A DNA stretch of 64,000 nt from Symsagittifera roscoffensis. Lineage: Eukaryota > Xenacoelomorpha > Acoela > Convolutidae. Positions 47,499 through 59,428 of the stretch are shown here, piece by piece. The notes below the pieces were generated by a model. It was not told where the DNA came from. It saw only the letters and a list, made by a program, of their open reading frames with translations, and searched no databases. The position numbers and the translations under genes were made by a program. The stretch is from the NCBI RefSeq assembly GCF_963678635.1, contig NC_087065.1, positions 55,270,397-55,334,396 on the forward strand, read 5' to 3'. How positions within the stretch are numbered: position 1 is the stretch's first letter; every line of letters begins with the position of its first letter.

Positions 47499-48892
47499 TG
47501 CTGAAATCCAACCCACTTGTCAGAAAACCAATAAACAAACCGACCACACATGAATTTAGCCTCGAAAATTAAAAAAAGTTCAACGAAACTAATCATTTCT
47601 TCAGATGCTTCTTTATCTAACAGTCAACAAATTTCAAAATTTTTTAATTTTTTTATACTATTTTTCAATCCTTTCAAGTTTTTCAAAACATTAATGATTT
47701 TAATATCCGACATTTTAGAAATATTCATCCTCTCCTTGATAATTTTTTGTTGCAACTTTTTCATCAAATTTTACTCCCTAGCCCAAACCTACGTTAATTT
47801 TTTCTAAAATCATTGACCACCCCCTCAGGTACGATATTTCAAATAACTATCTAAATGTTCCAACAACTATTCAGTAGAACAGATGTTTTTCTTCTGATTA
47901 TAATATTTCTCTCATTTTTGACATCCCTCATGTTGAAAATATGCAAATGTATGAAAAAAGTTATTCTAACCATCGCATTAGCAACAGTACTTTTAAGACT
48001 TTTCATTCAAGAATATTACAAAAAACACAAAATCTCCTCAAAAATAAATAATTTTTCCAAAACTTTTCAAAATTGCTAATCAAAAACCACCACATCAGTC
48101 CCCACCAACAACGTCCCAAAAACCTCCAACAACACCAACAAAAAGTCAAACAAATAACCCCCAATCATCAGCACGCATCTCTTTCCAAGACAATCCATAA
48201 TCATTTGAAGAAAGACACGCACGATTGTCCGAACCACTAGAACCAGTAATTCGCCAAGCATCTCTGAGCGAACCACAAAACGAACCAGTGTATAACATAT
48301 ACCCCCCTCCCCAACAAGATCTTAATAGAGCAAGACACCGAAGTCAAAACCAAAACACACTCGAAATTATTCATCAGAGACGAAAAAGAAATTTTGCAAA
48401 CCCCCCAGAATTTAATTCAACAAACCTCATTCACCAATAGTAAACCCTATAGACCTCTCCAGTAGCACAATTCAAAGTACTCCCCAGACCCCAACAGAAC
48501 AAAACACATCGAACATTCACTCAGATTATTTAGGTTCAACCCCTACATCTGAACAAATCCGAGAAATTCCTTTCAATACCCCGGCCACTACAGAACATCT
48601 ACCATTTTGGATGACACAAGCTTTTACTCAAGGCGAACCAAATTTAGTAAACGAGTCATTAGACGTTTCATCTGACACAACTTTGTCACTACCAGAAACT
48701 CTTTCACTCTCTTTAACCCCTTCCTTAACTCAAATCTCACAAACCCCATGTCCTTCAAGTTTTCCTACAACTCTCGACGCCAGATATAGAAAAAATTCAA
48801 CAAGTAGTAAGCAACTACGATTAGATTGGAATACATTCGTAGCACCATTCAATTATTTGAACAACATCACGAAAGTAACAGATTACACAACT
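47499..48892 (+). repeat. 1.39-kb tandem duplication in the LTR element, unit 2
   Basis: Second unit, with frames at 47550-47807, 47855-48079, 48225-48440 and 48611-48901 equivalent to those of unit 1. Unit 1 ends GATTACACAAC then TTGCTGAAATCC; unit 2 ends GATTACACAAC and continues into the unique env-like sequence, so unit 2 keeps the original right junction. Confidence 0.85.
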
Positions 48893-49239
48893 GGGCACTA
48901 AACCGATTACAATATCGACAAGAAATTCACAAAGATATACAAGAACATTACATACAAATACTTACACAGGATAATCTCAAACTAAAATTTGAAATCACAG
49001 TAAGACTAAATAATATGATTCATCATCCCTTATCTCTAGCCCCCCCCCCCCCTTCCCCCAAATATAACACCTCCCCCATTTATAACCAAAGCAATCATCT
49101 ACAAATACGATAGATACACAAAAAAGACAATTGGATATATCACTTTTTAAAATCCATACTCAGGACTATCATACACATGTATCTTTTAAAGATACTAATT
49201 TTTCAGACCCTTATTTTCTTCAATTTCTCAAAATCCGAT

Positions 49240-51060
49240 GATAACAATTATTCCCCCCGAACAGGATCCCATGATTTAATAGTCATACATTACGACTGTG
49301 AAGAAAGTGATCAAAAACATTACATGAATATGCAATAAACCAAGTCACTCAATGCGAATCCGAACCACAATCAATCGAAACAACAGGAATAAAAGTTACA
49401 CTTTACTCAAAAGCACGAGCTACAAGACTAACTGGATATAAATTTACAGCAACATTTTACGAAAACAAAGTACATTCTTCCCAAGTTTCAAACGGAAACA
49501 AAAACAGACTAGATCATGAATCTTTTTACCAAAGTGATATCGAAAGACTATTACATCTCAGCCCTGACGATTGTAAAAATGAACTTGAACGATTAAAAAT
49601 CATATCAAACAAAGGCACAAAGAGGAAATTAGTAAACGGAGCACATAGAAGATTAACTTACAATCTCCATGACAAAAATTGGATACCACACATTGGAATA
49701 AACAACCCCTCGTGTTGTAAAGCCGACACTAAAAATAAAGGATACTAAGAAATATTGTTTTTTGATTGTAAAATACAAATGGAAAAAGTACAACTAACAC
49801 GTGATTTGAAACATGACACTATAATTTATCAAGGAATTAGACTCCCTTGCAAAAACGACCAAGGATACTGCGATCCTACTACACGCACACAAGCAACAAT
49901 TGTTTGGTTCCCCGAAGACACCTGTACCACATTTCAAGTAGCTAGAATGATAAATTTATAACAAAAATTAGTATGGTAACTCAAAGTTAGTATGATAAAA
50001 ACTCAAAATATAGAAAATAATTTGACAGGTTTCCAAATATACCCAGAAACGGAACTTGCATATAAAAACACCAAACCACTTTACAGAACACAATAATCAG
50101 AAATTCTTGTCGAATACTAACAAGGTTTCGACATGCATACAGGAAAATTAATTAAACATCCAATGGCTACATCTCACTCAACCACTGACGAAAATTCATA
50201 TGTCCCAGTAAAATTGCTAAGAACACAGGAAACATTGGTGGAAAACTAAAACCACAAGACAAAGACAGCACACGTTTACAAGAACTATCGTTCATGAACA
50301 ACACTCATTTTGGCGCAATTCACTATGATATACATTTAGTCATGAAACTAGGTTACACAATAGGCAGAATTTTTCAAGAAATGTCACTCTCAGAATAAGA
50401 AACACTACACCAATTATGCGAACTTGAACGCACCAAATTTTACAATCATTTGCACTAGCAGTCTTAAAATCCCTTATGCAGGATATTTATTGTTAAGTAA
50501 CAGATCAAATTTTATTGACTATGAAGGAAACATTTTATGGTATTACACTTGTACCAAAAAAGTATCACCTTTATATGTTTTTGAAGACAAAATATGCTAT
50601 AAAAGAATCCCAATATTCTACAAAAATAAAGTACATTTTGTTAATACACTCTCCCGAAGAACTTACTTTTGGGATGCAGCAGTCCCATGTGGATCAGAAA
50701 ATAGCCACAATGCAGAACTATGGAACCTTGACGAAGATAAATACTATCTTCCTACACCATATCCTACACTTATTCAACCACTAAAAAAGTTTTCACCAGA
50801 AAGCATTAGAGCTATTGCCCGCAATCCTAATATCGATTTACAGTCGATCGGCATATACTCTAAATCTGACATTCAACATCACATACGTACACATTAACTT
50901 CAAGAATTACTCACAGAAATGGACACAATACAACGACAATCTGTAGATCGAAACCTACGCAAACTTGCAGAAACAGCAGGCCTTTCAGACATATACGCAC
51001 AAGATTATAGCGGATATTTTGAAGATAAAAAAGATTACATTTACTTAAATGGCGAATAAA
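49240..51060 (+). pseudogene. Envelope-like glycoprotein region, disrupted
   Basis: Translated pieces in changing frames are cysteine-bearing and glycoprotein-like; the longest open pieces are 49755-49961 and 50424-50897. Position downstream of integrase fits an env gene of an errantivirus-like or Tor-like element. Several stops and frameshifts make it non-functional. Assignment rests on gene order and cysteine pattern rather than a conserved motif. Confidence 0.5.
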
Positions 51061-51155
51061 TATTTTTAGTTTTGTAAATCTGAAAAATGAACTTCTTACC
51101 TTTCTAGGATGTCCCTACTATTTCTTTTCTCTCTCTTGAAAGATATCTACAGTAC

Positions 51156-51575
51156 ATGCGCAATACACACACAAGTAAAAAACAAGCAGGCGTAGCACGC
51201 ATACTTTTTGTAGGATTTTTTGGAATACTTTCTACATCAATAATTAAAATACTTTGGACGCTCAAAAAAAAGAATACAACACCAAGCTATCAACAACGCC
51301 GAACACACGATTCACAAAACAATTCAAATACAACGCCTACAGCACCACAACTACAAAACCTAAACCATAACCATCCCTTATCATTAGTACCACAAAATTT
51401 CGGATATATAGCCCTAACCGACCTCATAATTTCGAGATCTAATTATCCAGAAAGCCCAATTCAACACATAATAACCCAACAACCCAGTATAGAAGACACA
51501 TACGAACAAATTATAGGTCAACCACATACCACTAACTTTCATTCTCAGAACAATCATCTTTTTAGCCCACGATGA
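51156..51575 (+). pseudogene. Transmembrane and cytoplasmic tail segment of the env-like gene
   Basis: A 139-residue frame with one strong membrane span (ILFVGFFGILSTSIIKIL) followed by KKK and a long hydrophilic tail, as expected at the C-terminal end of an envelope protein. Another proline-rich frame (51598-51860) follows and runs into the LINE. Confidence 0.5.
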
Positions 51576-51864
51576 GCCGCCATGTTGGATCCCTCCATTG
51601 ATCAATTTCCCACCCAGCCAACCTCCAGAAAAACTTCCCCATCATCTCACTTTTCGCTTTCCCCCATCTCAATCACCTCATCATAACACTTCGTCCAGCA
51701 TAGAATCGGACGCTAATTGCGACACAACAGTCTATAACACTATCTCCCAATCCAATTACTCTGATATCAAAACGCCCGAAGAATTCGCCAATTCTGAACC
51801 CAGCCCATCTACATTTTCTCAACCTCCCTTTCAGCCTATTCATATCCAAGTCAAAATTGAACCT

Positions 51865-53222
51865 CAAAGGTCTTCAAAAAAATTATCTTTGATAATATAT
51901 ACCCAAAGTTCAACCTTTCCTGGGAAACGCACAATACGGCTTCCGGCAAAAAAGGTCAGCAGTACTACAAATGGTACAATTTTTGAGCAAAGTATATGAA
52001 CTCTACGATGACAAAAATGTTCAAACACTATCAGTCCTTTATCTAGATTTTTCTAAAGCCTTTGATAAAGTTCCTCATAGTATCCTAATCGCTAAACTAC
52101 GGAACATAGGTCTTGGCATTCAAATACAAGTCATAATACAAGACTATCTAACAGATAGAATGCAATTTGTGAAAATCAATAAAAGTTCATCAACTCTGAA
52201 AGAATTAACTAGCGGTGTACCACAGGGCTCAATTCTTGGCCCTCTACTTTTTATCATATTCATTAACGACTTTCCCAAATGCATTGAGAATTCGGATTGT
52301 TTTGGCTATTGTGACGATATGAAGATCTTGTCTACTGAAGAAATTCATCTGCAAAAAGACACGGCAAATGTTGAAAAATGGTGCAAAGAAAATAAAATGC
52401 CGCTGAATGAAGATAAATGTAATCTGTTAAACCTCAAAGGGAAAATGGAAGTTACACTATTTAATACAAATGTTGATACCGCAAAGACCCAAAAAATCTT
52501 AGGTATTTTAATGTGTGACAACCTTTCGTGGTCAGTAAATGCTGAAAACCGCATATCAAAAGCAATGGGAGCTTTTTACAGAATCAAACGAAATATCTCG
52601 AAAAAAAACATCATTTAAGTCAAAATTAAACTTTCGTACCAATCATAAGCTATGCATCGCAATCATGGTATCAGAACAAAGCAGAATTAAGACAACTAGA
52701 AAGAGTACAAAAACGAGCGACTTCTTGGATTACAAATAACTTCAAAATGAGTTATACTGAAAGACTTTTAAAGCTCCTTCCACTCTCAATGTACTTTGAA
52801 CTACACGACATATTGTACTTAGTTTCACTACTAAAAAATAAACATGACATTGATTTGAATACAACTATTCATAAAAACGAATCACGAACGAGACAAGCAA
52901 CACGTGGTGAGATTGCTGTTCATGCAACAAGACTGAAAAAGTCAAATGAAAATTATTATATACGTTCTAATACGCTATTCAACTACTTTAGCCAAATTGT
53001 GGACTTCAAAAATCAAGATTATGACAGCCTGAAAATATCTATAACAAACACGTTTTGAAAATTCTTCAACAGAAATTTGGCAGAAAACAACTTGTGTATG
53101 TGGAGAATTCTTTGCTGGTGTGGAAACTGCAACCCACCGGGAAAAATTATGAACTTATAAACGAGGGTTCAAAACCCATGGAGAAATCCTAAAGCCTACC
53201 CTACTACTACTACTACTACTAT
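51865..53222 (+). mobile_element. 5'-truncated LINE with RT, (CTA)n tail
   Basis: Reverse transcriptase motifs LYLDFSKAFDKVPH, SGVPQGSILGPLLFIIFIND (cut here at 20) and FGYCDDMKIL lie in the frame 51971-52618. The upstream part, IIFDNIYPKFN and then AQYGFRQKRS, is split by a frameshift. C-terminal pieces continue at 52539-53058. The 3' end is CTACC followed by (CTA)n at 53201-53222. No ORF1 or endonuclease remains. It abuts the right edge of the LTR element, apparently having cut off its 3' LTR. Confidence 0.9.
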
Positions 53223-54178
53223 TAGTGAGCTTCGAAAGTAATCGGGTTTCGGGTTTGAAAAATGTCGGGTCCCGAAATGCCTGTTCAGCACTGCTGCTAT
53301 AAAAAACCTGAACTTGCTTTAGTTGTAAAATTTGTTCCTCAAACTACTATTGAACAATCTGAAAATGCAAATATTTTTTTTCGGATTGATTAGAGTTGCA
53401 TAAAATGTAACAGAGGATCTCATTGGGATTAGTTTATTTAATTTATACATTAATTACCATGGATCTTACGTGAAGAGTAAGATAATTTTTGTGCAATACG
53501 GCAACAATTGCGCAAACAAAGTTTTGATCTCAGTTCTCCCTGATCTATCTGAAACAAAGAAAGGGTTCTAGTTGTAGAATTCAAAGTTTTGCAAATCGCA
53601 CAAATTGACCTCCACAAAGCCTTGAGATAAACCAGCTTGGAATATTGTTTTATATGTTTCTCTAGTATTAACGAGTTGCTTACAGACTACCTGGAAAAAA
53701 CCTTGAAAACTTTTTATCTCTTGATTAAGTTGTGACCTAATTTTGAAAATAATTCCGATTAATTCTCTAATCGTTCGCGCTTTGCTTTTTTTCGGCATCT
53801 GATGTTTTTTCCTATTCTGAAAAGCTCTTTCTGTCTCTCTTCATTTGTTAAAATTGTTGATTCAACCATAAACACGGTTACAACTTTAAGACACGTGTTA
53901 GTTTTTTATTTTTAAAGTTCCTTTTGACGTGCTCGACATTTTTCTTTTGTTTCATGTTTTTTTTCAACATCAAAAATGCTCAAATTGAGCGAATGCGTTT
54001 CTAATTGATTTTACACAGTAGTTATAGTAATAAACTGAGAACTAGAAAACTCCATTTTAGACGCATTACTTTTTTTTACTATTGGAAACTGGAAGAAGTT
54101 CGGATTTGTTTGTGTTAGTTTTTCTTCAACCCGTGATGAAGGTGGGATTAAGTTAAAAGCGAGTTTTGTTTTGTAATC
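53223..54178. other. Spacer, starting with a fragment shared with 54.46 kb
   Basis: The first 19 bases after the LINE tail, ATTAGTGAGCTTCGAAAGT, recur at 54459-54477. Otherwise AT-rich; no gene supported. Confidence 0.5.
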
Positions 54179-54690
54179 TTGACCCCCGTACTGGGGCAGC
54201 GAGTGAAAGCTATCAGACACAGTGAAAAGAAACGCGAGAAGATTTTGCTGAACCCCTTGCTAGAGCTCTATCAAGATATGCTATTGAAATTACCCACTGA
54301 TGAACGAAGATCATTATATTTTGACTTCGAGCAAGCCGTGATTTTCGATTTTTGGGTAAAACGAGCGCAAGTGTTAAAAATGTTGACCGATGAACAATTG
54401 AGGCGGAGCCTAACTCTAGAGGAATGAGTGGTTGAATGGCGGTTCCACGTTTGAATGGATTAGTGAGCTTCGAAAGTGATTCCTGGGAAGGTACCTTGAA
54501 CACCAGCTTGATGACGATGTGGAAACTCATGAAACCGTCTTGTCCGATTTCGAATGCGGACCTGATATGCGAAGTAACCTCAGATATTGAGCTTAAGCTG
54601 AATATCGCCGAGAATTTGCACGGTTTGGCTGAGATATATCATTTTTGTGGCCTTCCGTGTACTGGTTGTTTTTCTGTCTTTCAACCGTAA
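54179..54690 (+). pseudogene. Gene-like fragment 1 with an ELYQDMLLKLPTDE motif
   Basis: The frame 54179-54427 contains LLELYQDMLLKLPTDERRS and a charged helix ending LTDEQLRRSLTLEE, and stops at 54427. An overlapping frame (54436-54690) continues with no homology. The same LLELYQDMLLKVPTDE motif appears at 57640-57700, so this is one of at least two copies of a repeated gene-like sequence. The family is not recognised. Confidence 0.4.
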
Positions 54691-55256
54691 AGGCGGTTGA
54701 AAGGCAGAAAGAAAACTAACCAAGAAAACTGTCCGATGGCAAGTGCCCGACTGATTGGATAGAGAAAGGCATTTGTTAACGGGAAGGGCACACGTGTGGA
54801 AAAGGCCATCGTCCAAAGAAATTGAGCGAACAACCCCGTCTAGCTAAATTTTGTGGAAAAGCGAGTATGACAGACAAAACTGAACAAAACTTGAAGGCGA
54901 ACAGCCATATTGTAAACGAAGTAAACAAGTAAACCTGATGAAAGCATAGGGAAGTTTTAGCATAGTGATTTCAGTTGAATCATTGGAACGCTCGGAACAA
55001 GAGCATGAACTGGTAACAACCCTAAGCGTGAAAAAAACTGTCCTGGAGTGTTACAGACGTAACAGCAGATTTTTTTGGTGAGAAGCTATTGAAAATGAAA
55101 TGTGTTTGAAGAACAGTGAAGGAAATCATAGGGCTGCTGATATGATGGAATCTGGCTTAAACCATATTGCAACAGCAAAAAACCCAAATACAGGGTGTTT
55201 TTCGATTTGAAGACCCAGAAAATATTGCTCGATAACCTCTTCTTGGTGCCAGAAGT

Positions 55257-57094
55257 GTGCCATTGGACAAAAATTCCGAAAAAGTGTATAACTTGTTAAG
55301 AAAGACTATTCGTGCCATTCAGGAGAGGTCTAAAAGCGAACTGACTGGCATGAAAGGAGAGAACTTCACGAAGTTGAGTGAAAAAACTGTAAGCCATTTT
55401 GAGAGAGACAAAGCAAGCGGAACGCTAACGACCGAATTCCCCCGTAAACATGAAAAAGCTTAATCGCATCCGTTGATGAAGGAAGTGGAACCTTTTTTGG
55501 AGGCTTACGGATACAGCACTTGGAGAACTATTACAACGGCTCATGGGCTGTGCGTTTGCCACTACTTGGCACACGCAGAGCTGATGATACCCAAAAAGAA
55601 AAACCTAACATTGAGAAAATCAAACATGAATCCGTTAAAGATCAAAATAAAGGAGCGACTTTTGGAAAAGATGAATTTGAGCGAATGGAATGCAAGCAAG
55701 TTTCAGAGATAGAAAACAATCGGAGTGCTTCCGACTGATTTCCCCCTACGGCCCAAAAAGAAAAATTGCATCAGTTGACGATGGAAAGGGAACCTTTGTT
55801 GCAGGCTTCCCGGAACAGTAATTTTAAGAAGTCTACGACGACTCATGGGGATTTTACTTGCCACTACCTGGCGCAGTTTTTATCGAAGACATTGTCGCAT
55901 CCCGTACACATGATAAAACGGTGATGAATTTGAGCGAAAACAATTACAACGGCTTATGGGCTAGACGTTTGCCACTACTTGGCACATACAGACCTGAAAA
56001 TTAGATCAGTTTGAGAGAGAGAAAACAAGCGGAGCGCTAACGACCAAATTCCTCCGTACACATGAAAAAACTGAATTTGAGCGAATGGAATGCTAACTGA
56101 TGATGGGCTCATGGGCTGTACGTTTGCCAATACTTGGCACACGCAGACCTTATGATACCCAAAAGGAAAAAACCTAACATTGAAAAAATCAATCATGAAA
56201 CCAATAAAGTTTGATTTTCCCGAAACAGGAATTGTAAGAACTCTACGACGACTCATGGGGAGTTTACTTGCCACTGCGTGTCGCAGACAATATGAAACTC
56301 AAAAGGAAAAAAAACGAATGTTGCGGTCGAATATTCGAGAGTTGTTCTCCATGGGCTTCTCGGCCAGAACATGTCAGTATTCATATTGGTGGCCAGTGAC
56401 ATGCTAGCAGTGGGGTAGCTTGGATCTTACGCCTGCATATTTAAAAAGTAAATGCACTACGCTAAGCAAAACAGTTTAGCAGTGTATATCTCTCGAGTAC
56501 CCTGGATTTGTTCAAAACCACCTGCAAAAAAAACGAGATTTCCTAAAGTGATTGAAAAGCCATCGGCGAGGCAAAGATTGTTGCTTCAGTTTCCTGAATT
56601 AAAGACGTCGTGGTTGCATCAAGGCGCGAAGTGTCATATATCCAGAATTGGAATTCTAGCAACCCTTCCAGCTTTATTAGACATTGGACCAAGTACCAAT
56701 GAAAAAAGTCTCCTTGACTGACAGATATACCGTTGCTAATTGAATTGGGACGACAAGAAGGCTGTAGATGAACATCTAAAGGAACGATTTGCAAGATCGA
56801 TTTAGAGGTGGAAGGAACATGGCTACGTGATGTAATCCAGTGTCACTGATGAAGGCTTTCAACAGTTAGTAAAAGTTATAAAGAGAGCTTACCTCAGGAA
56901 CACTACCACAGGACGATGAACGCACCTTTGACGGTGACGATATATTTGAACAATCCTTACGTACGAACAAGTAATTGATGTGGTGCCTAGTTGAAATAAG
57001 AAAATCAAACATGAAGCCGTTCAAGATCAAAATTAAAGGAGCGACTATTGGAATTGATGGAAGCCATACGTGTCATGAAAACTGCGACGATTCC
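55257..57094 (+). repeat. Degenerate tandem gene-like modules
   Basis: A block of ~250-300 bases recurs at about 55.5, 55.9 and 56.1 kb. Shared pieces are ACTCATGGGGATTTTACTTG-type and GGCTCATGGGCTGTRCGTTT, GCCACTACTTGGCACACGCA, then GATACCCAAAAAGAAAAACC and GAATTTGAGCGAATGGAATG. Frames translate as WAVRLPLLGTRRADDTQKEK but stop or shift in every copy. It looks like a decayed multi-copy gene or coding satellite; identity unknown. Confidence 0.5.
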
Positions 57095-57505
57095 GCAGGG
57101 TGCGTTTTCATAAGTTCCAAAATGAAAAATCAGTCACATAGGTCACAAAATAAAAAAGCAGTCGCAAAAGTCCCAACTCTTTTCAATTTTCAAATCTTTT
57201 TAAAAGACTAAATTAGCCGAGTCTCGGTTTAAGGTCGCCGGTGGGCGCGCTTCGCGGCGATAACCGGCGTTGAATTTCTTATAGAGTTCTACCCTTTGGT
57301 GACAAGCTCGCAACACGTTGGTGCGGCGGTCACTATTCTGCAGCTTGAGTTTATGCTGCTTGATCAGTAAACAATCAATCCATAAATTCGTTGAATCAAA
57401 TTTCAACCAATCAGAATTAAAGAAAATAAATTTTGGGACTTATGCGACTGATTTTTTTATTTTGGGAGCTATGAATATCGGGACCTATGGGAATGCACTT
57501 TCTGC
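57095..57505. mobile_element. Inverted-repeat element with tandem-repeat arms and GC-rich core
   Basis: The left arm has AATCAGTCACATAGGTC and GCAGTCGCAAAAGTCCCAA. The right arm has inverted TTGGGACTTATGCGACTG and GGGACCTATGGGAATGCA. Each arm holds two to three copies of a ~28-base sub-repeat. The core (57222-57335) closely matches the core of the MULE-like elements at 24028-24165, although the arms are unrelated in sequence. No target duplication was found. Confidence 0.7.
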
Positions 57506-57599
57506 AGTTGCCTGGGCCAAGCGAAAAGATGCCCTTTGTTTTCAAAGGTTTGTTGCAGAACTAATCTCGACTCTCGTACTGTGGCTGTGTGTGAAAGCT

Positions 57600-57725
57600 A
57601 CTAGAAAAGGAGAAAGGAAATGCAACACAATCTTGCAGAGAGCCTTGCTGGAGCTTTATCAAGATATGCTTTTGAAAGTACCCACTGATGAATTCAATGA
57701 TATGGAAAGTTACCGGAAGTTATAA
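57600..57725 (+). pseudogene. Gene-like fragment 2 with an ELYQDMLLKVPTDE motif
   Basis: Within the frame 57318-57725 the C-terminal part VKATRKGERKCNTILQRALL then ELYQDMLLKVPTDEF parallels 54205-54305. The N-terminal part of that frame lies inside the inverted-repeat element and is not part of it. Confidence 0.4.
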
Positions 57726-57765
57726 GAAATACGAAGGTATGAATATTGAACATTAAGTTTTTGTT

Positions 57766-59165
57766 TAGTAGTAGTAGTAGGTCAGTCTTTAGAGCTCTTG
57801 GCTCAAGGGTTTGCACCCCACAGTTTTGGTCACTTATATTTTCTGCATCGGATTGCAATTGCCACAATTGCAGATGATTCTCCATGTGCATGAGTTTATT
57901 TCACTATATTGTTCAAAAAATTTCCGGTAGATTTTTGTTAAAACCGGCTTCGTCAGCTCGCTAATCTCGTAGTTTGTTTTCTTTGTAATGATGTTTAACA
58001 GTCTGCTAGATCGCTTCAGAAGTTTTCATCGGCTTTTTTTGTTCTTGTTTTTTCAATATTTATTTGATTACCGCTGGTTTGTCTTGTATTGATGTCATTT
58101 CCAGGGTTGTTCTTTATTGATACGGGTTTTCTGATGTTATAGTTTCCTTGCACGATGGATAGTAATAGAAGGGCATCGTGTAGTTCAAAGTGCATAGATA
58201 GAGGCAGGATTTCCAGTTTTTTTATTCTATTGTTGTAAGTTTCCCATATGCAAAGTATCCATGAGAAGGCCCGTTTTTGGATTTTTTCGATATCCCTCAT
58301 TTCACCTTTGTTTGCTGACCATGCCTGAGATGCGTATGCGATTACAGGGACTACATACCCTTTGTATGCGTTCAGTTTCATATATTTGTTTGCTAGTTTC
58401 GATACGTTGCGTGTTAGAAAATAGAAAACTCTCCAGGCTTTGGAACATCTTTTGTCACAATTTGCTTTCCAATTTTAGTTCGTCGCCGTTATAATACCTA
58501 GATCTTTTTGTTCTTTTTTACAACTTAGGCGATTGGCATTTTTTAATTCTATTTATGTCTTCTTGTAGAGTGCAAGGGTAAGTATTAGCAAGTTTGAAAT
58601 CATCTGCATACCCAAAAGATTCGATATTTTTAATTATAGTTGTTGGTAAATCATTTATAATTAGGATTAATAATAGGGGTCCAATGATTGACCCTTGTGG
58701 CACACCACTAGTTACTGATGCTGTTGGGGAGCGCTTATCATTTTTTTTCACATATTGTCCCCTGTTTGTTAAGTAACTTGCAATGAGTTCCACGAAGTTT
58801 CCGCCGATTCCAAATTGTTGTATTTTACCAATTAATTTTCGGTTAGGAACGCTGTCAAATGCTTTACGAAAATCTATGTAGAGAATATAAAATTCCGTTT
58901 CAGTTGGAATGTCATATTTTTGGTACAGATGGTCAAGAAATTGTAGAAGTTGAGCCATCACCGATCGCCTTTTACAGAAACCGTGTTGGGCTTCATGCAA
59001 GTGTTTGTTGGTTAGATTATAAAGTTCATCAAAGATAAGTTTCTCTAGTATTTTTTGATACTTTGCAAAGAAGGCTTATTGGCCGGTAATTCTCTATTTG
59101 TGATTTGTTTGCGTCCTTGAAAATTGGGACTACTTCACTGATTTTCCAATAAGTGGGGACAAATC
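57766..59165 (-). mobile_element. 5'-truncated LINE with RT, (CTA)n tail, minus strand
   Basis: On the minus strand, 58518-59000 carries ILYIDFRKAFDSVPNRKL, SGVPQGSIIGP and FGYADDFKLA, the RT core. Upstream pieces (YWKISEVVPIFKDANKS, NYRPISLL) are interrupted by a frameshift. The C-terminal part is 58016-58381 in another frame. The 3' end is the (TAG)n run at 57766-57781 (CTA on the minus strand), as in the LINE at 51.9 kb, so both belong to one family. The 5' junction carries a 17-bp inverted repeat. Confidence 0.9.
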
Positions 59166-59428
59166 ACAAATAGAGTTACAGTTTTGAAAACAAGATAGAG
59201 TGATTTTGAAAGAGAAAGTTAGTTTTGCTTCTGACCTGGTTTTTGCTTCTGGCTCTACTTTTTGACTGGGTGATATGATGAAGGACTAGTGTAGTAACTT
59301 CGGTAACCATGATAACTTCTGTCCTTCTTATTTATGTCTTAGGGGCTATAATTATTGGTACTTGTCTTGGGGAGCTCTCTAATATTAATTTTTTTTAGAT
59401 CTGACAGTCGTCTTTTTTTTGGATAGCT

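Larger units (their letters stand above)
39094..51865 (+). mobile_element. Degenerate env-bearing Ty3/gypsy-type LTR retrotransposon
   Basis: From about 39.1-39.6 kb the + strand turns A- and C-rich and G-poor, and stays so to 51.87 kb. Gag-like, RNase H, integrase and envelope-like segments occur in that order, all with stops and frameshifts. The left boundary is uncertain: TGTTGATACTACTTGTAG at 39094 could start an LTR, but no second copy was seen on the right, where a LINE begins. Order and content resemble the env-bearing Tor elements known from larvacean tunicates (established family; assignment here is inference). A 200-N gap removes protease, RT and most of RNase H. Confidence 0.75.
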
